A DNA stretch of 64,000 bases, taken from contig CP042428.1 of assembly GCA_024207135.1 (NCBI GenBank), positions 3,224,001-3,288,000 on the forward strand, read 5' to 3'. The notes beneath the pieces were generated by a model that worked only from the letters and a program-made list of their open reading frames with translations, did no database searches and was not told the DNA's origin. The position numbers and the translations under genes were made by a program. Position 1 is the stretch's first letter, and each line of letters starts with the position of its first letter. The stretch is from Arthrobacter sp. C2 (GTDB lineage: Bacteria > Actinomycetota > Actinomycetes > Actinomycetales > Micrococcaceae). Positions 60,696 to 64,000 of this stretch are shown here, one piece after another.

Positions 60696-61370
60696 GGTAC
60701 ATCGGAACTCACTGACCTCGGGGCGCCTCCCCCATCGGACGATTCATTGCTTGCCCGGATCCGGGGGTTGGTGCTCGGGGGAACTTATGCTCCAGGCGAG
60801 CCGTTGTCGGAAATCTTCCTGGCCCAGCAGTTCGATGTCAGCAGGACCCCGGTGCGCGAAGCGCTGAAGCAGCTCGAGCGCGAGGGTCTGATTGAAATCA
60901 GGCCAAAGGTCGGCACATACGTCCGCGAACCAACCAAGCGGGAAATCGTCGAGCTCTTCCAGCTCAAGGAAGGCCTGGAAGGCCTGGCCGCCGGCCTGCT
61001 GGCGCGGCGGGGCAGGACGCCGAGCCTGGAATTCTTGGAGAAGAACGTCAAAGCGTCGGAGGCCGCCGCTGCGGCCCGCGATTCTGAACGCTACGCCCAG
61101 CTGGTGCATGAGTTCCACTGGGCCTTGGTCAACGGTTCCGACAACACCAAGCTGGTCGAGCACTACAGGCTGCTGATGAACCAGTTGGCCTTCCATCGAT
61201 TGGTGCTCAAGACCGTGGAGAATCCACGGAGGATTTCCGCCTCCAGCGGCGAACACCGACAGGTGCTGCAGATGATCCAGGACAAGGACCACTTCGGGGC
61301 CGAGGCCGCGATGCGAAACCACGTGTATGCCTCGGCCCGCGAGTTGCTGGGTGGCAACCGCGATACGTAG
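60690..61370 (+). CDS. GntR family regulator, FCD subfamily
   Basis: A 226-residue regulator. The GntR HTH (GTYAPGEPLSEIFLAQQFDV, SRTPVREALKQLEREGLIEI) spans about residues 20-85 and the FCD ligand domain about 90-215 (VELFQLKEGLEGLAAGLLAR, HEFHWALVNGSDNTKLVEHY, AMRNHVYASARELLGG), with His residues for a metal-carboxylate ligand. FCD proteins sense organic acids of catabolic paths. It is surrounded by the transporter and hydrolase genes it probably controls. ATG 60690 has the promoter directly upstream. Confidence 0.9.
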   Translation: MQGTSELTDLGAPPPSDDSLLARIRGLVLGGTYAPGEPLSEIFLAQQFDVSRTPVREALKQLEREGLIEIRPKVGTYVREPTKREIVELFQLKEGLEGLAAGLLARRGRTPSLEFLEKNVKASEAAAAARDSERYAQLVHEFHWALVNGSDNTKLVEHYRLLMNQLAFHRLVLKTVENPRRISASSGEHRQVLQMIQDKDHFGAEAAMRNHVYASARELLGGNRDT

Positions 61371-61437
61371 CGCCCGCAGTGGTGGTGTCCGGCTCTTGCG
61401 GTCGGATGCAGATGCCCGCGACCGCCTCCATGTGGCG

Positions 61438-61494
61438 CGAAAGCGGCGGTGCCGGGAAGTACCAATAATGCTCATCCCGGCACCGCCGCTTTCG
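61438..61494. terminator. Bidirectional terminator, 20-bp perfect stem
   Basis: Arms 61438-61457 (CGAAAGCGGCGGTGCCGGGA) and 61475-61494 are exact reverse complements with a 17-base loop, between gntR (ends 61370) and the converging amidohydrolase (ends 61522). Confidence 0.8.
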
Positions 61495-61521
61495 TGTGAG
61501 GCTAGGCCGCTGCTTCTTGAA

Positions 61522-62118
61522 CTAACCGGATGCCTGGGCCGCAGCCTTGGTGCTATCCAGCAGTTCCGCGGTGTCCACGACCCGAACCATGGGTGACAGC
61601 AGCTTCATGAGGCCAATGGCCTGGTCATGCGCCTCCGGAGTCGCCCCGCCGCAGGCGTCGGCCACTAAGGTGACGTGCTTTCCTGCGTCGACCGCACCCA
61701 TCACCGTTGACAACACGCAGCAGTCCGTGGCGACGCCACATACAATCAAGTGTTCGTTGTCGGCGGTCAGTGAAGCCAACTCTGGACCCCACTTCGAGAA
61801 CGTTGGCAGGGTCAGGACTTGGTCGCGCTGGGAGACAGACAGGGTCAGGTCCCAGTCAACTGCGTGGGGTTCCAGCCGGCAGGATCCCCACCGGTCGTAG
61901 TATGCGCCCCAACTGCCTTGTTCCTCGGGGTCCCTGACGAACCTCGTCCAGATGACGTTCGAGGGGAACCGGGAAACGAGCCGTCCGACCCTTGACGCCA
62001 CCTGCTCGTACGTCGATACGTGCCACTGGCTGTGCGGATCCTGAAAGATCACCTGCATGTCGATGGCCACGAGTGCACTATTCCCCTGCACGATGCGCAT
62101 CGGTGAATTCCCGGTCAT
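61522..62118 (-). CDS. Isochorismatase-fold cysteine amidohydrolase
   Basis: A 198-residue cysteine hydrolase. The catalytic triad is D20 (VAIDMQ), K109 (TFSKWG) and C134 (GVATDCCVLST). The fold houses N-carbamoylsarcosine amidase, RutB (ureidoacrylate hydrolase), nicotinamidase and biuret hydrolase; residues between K109 and C134 do not single out one. It starts one base after the NCS1 permease stop and is co-transcribed with it, so it probably works on the imported nitrogen compound. ATG 62118 or 62100 could start it. Confidence 0.85.
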   Translation of the reverse strand: MTGNSPMRIVQGNSALVAIDMQVIFQDPHSQWHVSTYEQVASRVGRLVSRFPSNVIWTRFVRDPEEQGSWGAYYDRWGSCRLEPHAVDWDLTLSVSQRDQVLTLPTFSKWGPELASLTADNEHLIVCGVATDCCVLSTVMGAVDAGKHVTLVADACGGATPEAHDQAIGLMKLLSPMVRVVDTAELLDSTKAAAQASG

Positions 62119-62119
62119 G

Positions 62120-63553
62120 TTACTTGGCCTCTACCTTTTCGGTTCGGGGGTCGTTCGCCGCATGGTCTCGGCCGGCGGTGCGCATGAAGGGCAATACGGG
62201 TAGACGGTACAGCAATAGGTACGCAGCCGTCGATGCCAAGGCTCCGGTGACGAACCCGAGATCTCCCCAAGCCACGAACGCGTTGGCCAACGGGCCTGTC
62301 CAAAGGCTGGTGTTCCAGAACAGGGAGGAGACCACGCAACCGATGAGCCATGCCGCGAATCCCCACTCGATCGAACGACGGCGATCGAACAGTTCGGTGA
62401 CGGCCTTTGAAAGGTCGCGGCGCATGCGCAAATAGTAGTCCAGCAGCAGGATGGTGCTGAACGGAACGACCAAGTACGCCAAGACCGAGAGGAAGTCGTA
62501 GAAGTTTCCGTAGGGATTGGTTTGCATCAGCAACGTGATCCACAGGCTGACCGCGGCAATGATGATCACGCCGACAACACGGTTGACCGGGACGCGGATC
62601 GTGAGCAGCGACAGGGATCCGCCATAGAGGTTCATGGCGCTGACCGGCAGCGTCGAAATTACTACGGTGATCATGGCCACCGGCGCCCAGGAACCGGTGA
62701 GTTCGGCCAGCGCTGCGATCGCATCTAGCTCACCGGCGAAACTCGAAACGAGCACTCCGATGCCGCCCAGCCAGGTCATGGCGACGAAGCTTCCGGCCGC
62801 GGTATAGCCCATCACCTTGAAGTGCGGGGTCTTGCGCGGAAGGTAGCGGGAGAAGTCGGAAGCGAACGGGGTCCAGGTCATCACATAGGCGAAGAAGAAG
62901 CCTGCGAAGGTTGCCCATCCGGCAAAACTTCCCATGTATAGCGGAGCCTCGACGTTGACCGCCGCACTGAAGTCGGCCTCGCGCATTGACAGCACGGTGA
63001 TCACGGCAAAGAGGATGGCCAGCACCACCGTGGCGATCTTGTTGACGAGGTGGACAAGGTTGTGGCCCCAGATGGCGAAGACCGATTGCACGGCGAAAAT
63101 GAGCGACGCTGCGAGCCAGAAGGGCACATCGACGAGCATGCGCAGGGCGATCACGGCGAAAACGGTGTTGACTGCCGTCCAACCGATGGCTGAAACGATG
63201 GTCAGCAGCGTGATTGGCGCGAAGTTGGCGTAGAAGCCCATTGGGCCTCGGCCCTGCACCTGTTGCGGAACCCCAAGCTTCGTTCCGATCCCGGCCAGAA
63301 CGCCCATGACGATAACGCCCAAGAGGGTTCCGACTGCCACGGCGCTCAACCCTTGCCACACCGAAAGGCCGAACATCGAGGAGAAGAATCCGGAGACCAT
63401 GACGGCAAGCACCATGTTGGCGGCGAACCACAGGGTGAATTGGTTGCGGGAATGGCCATGGCGCTCGCCGTCGGGAATCTCCTCGGTTGCGAATGGCTCT
63501 GCCTTGGTAAGCGACGTGCCGTACGCAGGTTGCGAGTCATCGTACTGTGACAT
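62120..63553 (-). CDS. NCS1 family nucleobase/hydantoin permease
   Basis: A 477-residue transporter with about 12 membrane segments (cytosine/uracil/allantoin/hydantoin permease type): LWFAANMVLAVMVSGFFSSM, VQGRGPMGFYANFAPI, YVMTWTPFASDFSRYLPRKT and NLYGGSLSLLTI. The FSRYLP motif is typical for NCS1. It imports a heterocyclic nitrogen compound. AAAGGA lies seven bases before ATG 63553. It heads an operon with the amidohydrolase; a long leader of unknown content lies upstream. Confidence 0.87.
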   Translation of the reverse strand: MSQYDDSQPAYGTSLTKAEPFATEEIPDGERHGHSRNQFTLWFAANMVLAVMVSGFFSSMFGLSVWQGLSAVAVGTLLGVIVMGVLAGIGTKLGVPQQVQGRGPMGFYANFAPITLLTIVSAIGWTAVNTVFAVIALRMLVDVPFWLAASLIFAVQSVFAIWGHNLVHLVNKIATVVLAILFAVITVLSMREADFSAAVNVEAPLYMGSFAGWATFAGFFFAYVMTWTPFASDFSRYLPRKTPHFKVMGYTAAGSFVAMTWLGGIGVLVSSFAGELDAIAALAELTGSWAPVAMITVVISTLPVSAMNLYGGSLSLLTIRVPVNRVVGVIIIAAVSLWITLLMQTNPYGNFYDFLSVLAYLVVPFSTILLLDYYLRMRRDLSKAVTELFDRRRSIEWGFAAWLIGCVVSSLFWNTSLWTGPLANAFVAWGDLGFVTGALASTAAYLLLYRLPVLPFMRTAGRDHAANDPRTEKVEAK

Positions 63554-64000
63554 CGTTATGTCCTTTGTCTGTGAGTGAATGCGAAATAGCCACAGGCCGG
63601 GCGGCCCACGTGGGGAAGATCCGACCCTCCGGGGCTTTGAACGGAGGGATGGAGCCAGTGGCAGCCCCATATTGGCCGGGGCCATGATGTCGATCCAGCG
63701 TCGGTCGATCAGTGCTCCCGGCGCGAGGACGACGGTTGGTGGAAGCGGCGTGCCCAGGTGGAGTCCGGGTTGGGGACGCACCCCGGGTGCTGCCGTTTCC
63801 TGGACCTGCTCCGAAGATCATCCAGCGTCGACCCTCAGCGAAGCGGAACCTCTGACCGGCGGCGCCCCCAGCGTCCGCGGCCACGGTCGGCGAATAGCGA
63901 GCAGAGTCAAGAGCCCAACAAAGCGCCCGTGCTCCCTGCTCCGAGGCGCCCGTGCCCGGGAGCCGTAGAGCGGAAAAATAGTATTGATTTGTTGCATGCA
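63554..64000. other. 447-bp region upstream of NCS1, no gene recognised
   Basis: Open frames here have no recognisable protein signature. It holds a hairpin (CCCTCCG 63625-63631 with CGGAGGG 63642-63648) and ends with TTGCATGCA at 63992-64000, the same box as at gntR. An AT-rich stretch at about 63974-63991 is the likely promoter zone. A long, perhaps structured, leader is possible; I matched no riboswitch. Confidence 0.45.

Noticed and set aside
63579-63968. A 129-codon open frame on the plus strand at the window end
   Set aside because: Arg/Gly/Ser/Pro-rich shadow composition, no ribosome site and no family match.
1-64000. CRISPR arrays, insertion sequences, prophage or integrase genes
   Set aside because: No regularly spaced repeats, transposase motifs, terminal inverted repeats or phage genes were seen. 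The tRNA cluster shows no attached attL/attR duplication.

Overview
The window is a high-GC, densely packed chromosomal segment from an actinobacterium. Gene content fits a Micrococcaceae (Arthrobacter-like) genome: an Asp23/DUF2273/AmaP-type operon, a ureABCEFGD cluster, NlpC/P60 hydrolases, many GTG starts, four-base ATGA overlaps, and start codons placed 6-7 nt after a TANNNT box (apparently leaderless mRNAs). I saw no insertion sequence, prophage, CRISPR array or rRNA. It reads as ordinary chromosome with several accessory metabolic modules.

Layout. 1-1962: end of a DUF1048 gene and a DrrAB-type ABC exporter. 2390-5417: a ThDP-dependent enzyme and a secreted endonuclease/exonuclease/phosphatase protein. 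5502-8735 (minus): Lrp-type regulator, HisC-like aminotransferase and amino-acid permease. 8806-19428: mostly small housekeeping genes (esterase, DUF2871, DUF445, GDPD, AlaX-type tRNA editing, AzlCD, thiamine-binding protein, methyltransferases, GNAT, spermidine-synthase-like). 19525-25966: purine permease, universal stress protein, two paralogous NlpC/P60 cell-wall hydrolases and a small metallopeptidase. 26150-26505: tRNA-Glu, tRNA-Asp, tRNA-Phe. 26745-28915: Asp23/AmaP-type envelope-stress operon. 28925-31737: YdcF-like protein, an unknown protein and exonuclease III.

31917-42082 is a branched-chain acyl-CoA (valine) degradation region: mmsA, 3-hydroxyisobutyryl-CoA hydrolase, mmsB, an acyl-CoA synthetase with a MarR regulator, and a divergent acyl-CoA dehydrogenase. 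An MBL-fold protein and an ABC exporter are inserted. Two copies of one 18-bp element precede mmsA and the synthetase/dehydrogenase divergon, suggesting one regulator for both. 42069-44838 holds peptidyl-tRNA hydrolase, NadE, a second MarR protein and PyrE.

45139-57665 looks like a nickel/urea module. It has a full urease operon (UreC with Ala in place of the usual flap Cys, UreB with an acidic tail), a predicted membrane protein joining an HTH-like N-terminus to an ECF-S-like core, and a five-domain ABC importer with a permease-ATPase fusion. The importer is divergent from an ArsR regulator with a His-rich C-terminus and shares a 22-bp dyad with it. Nickel as substrate is inferred from context only.

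57894-63553 is a catabolic/transport island: SnoaL-flavin reductase fusion, BCCT transporter, GntR/FCD regulator, isochorismatase-fold amidohydrolase and NCS1 permease. TTGCATGCA boxes lie at the gntR promoter and again at the last bases of the window, so the locus probably continues beyond 64000. Several convergent gene pairs are separated by very long GC-rich hairpins (14-26 bp arms).
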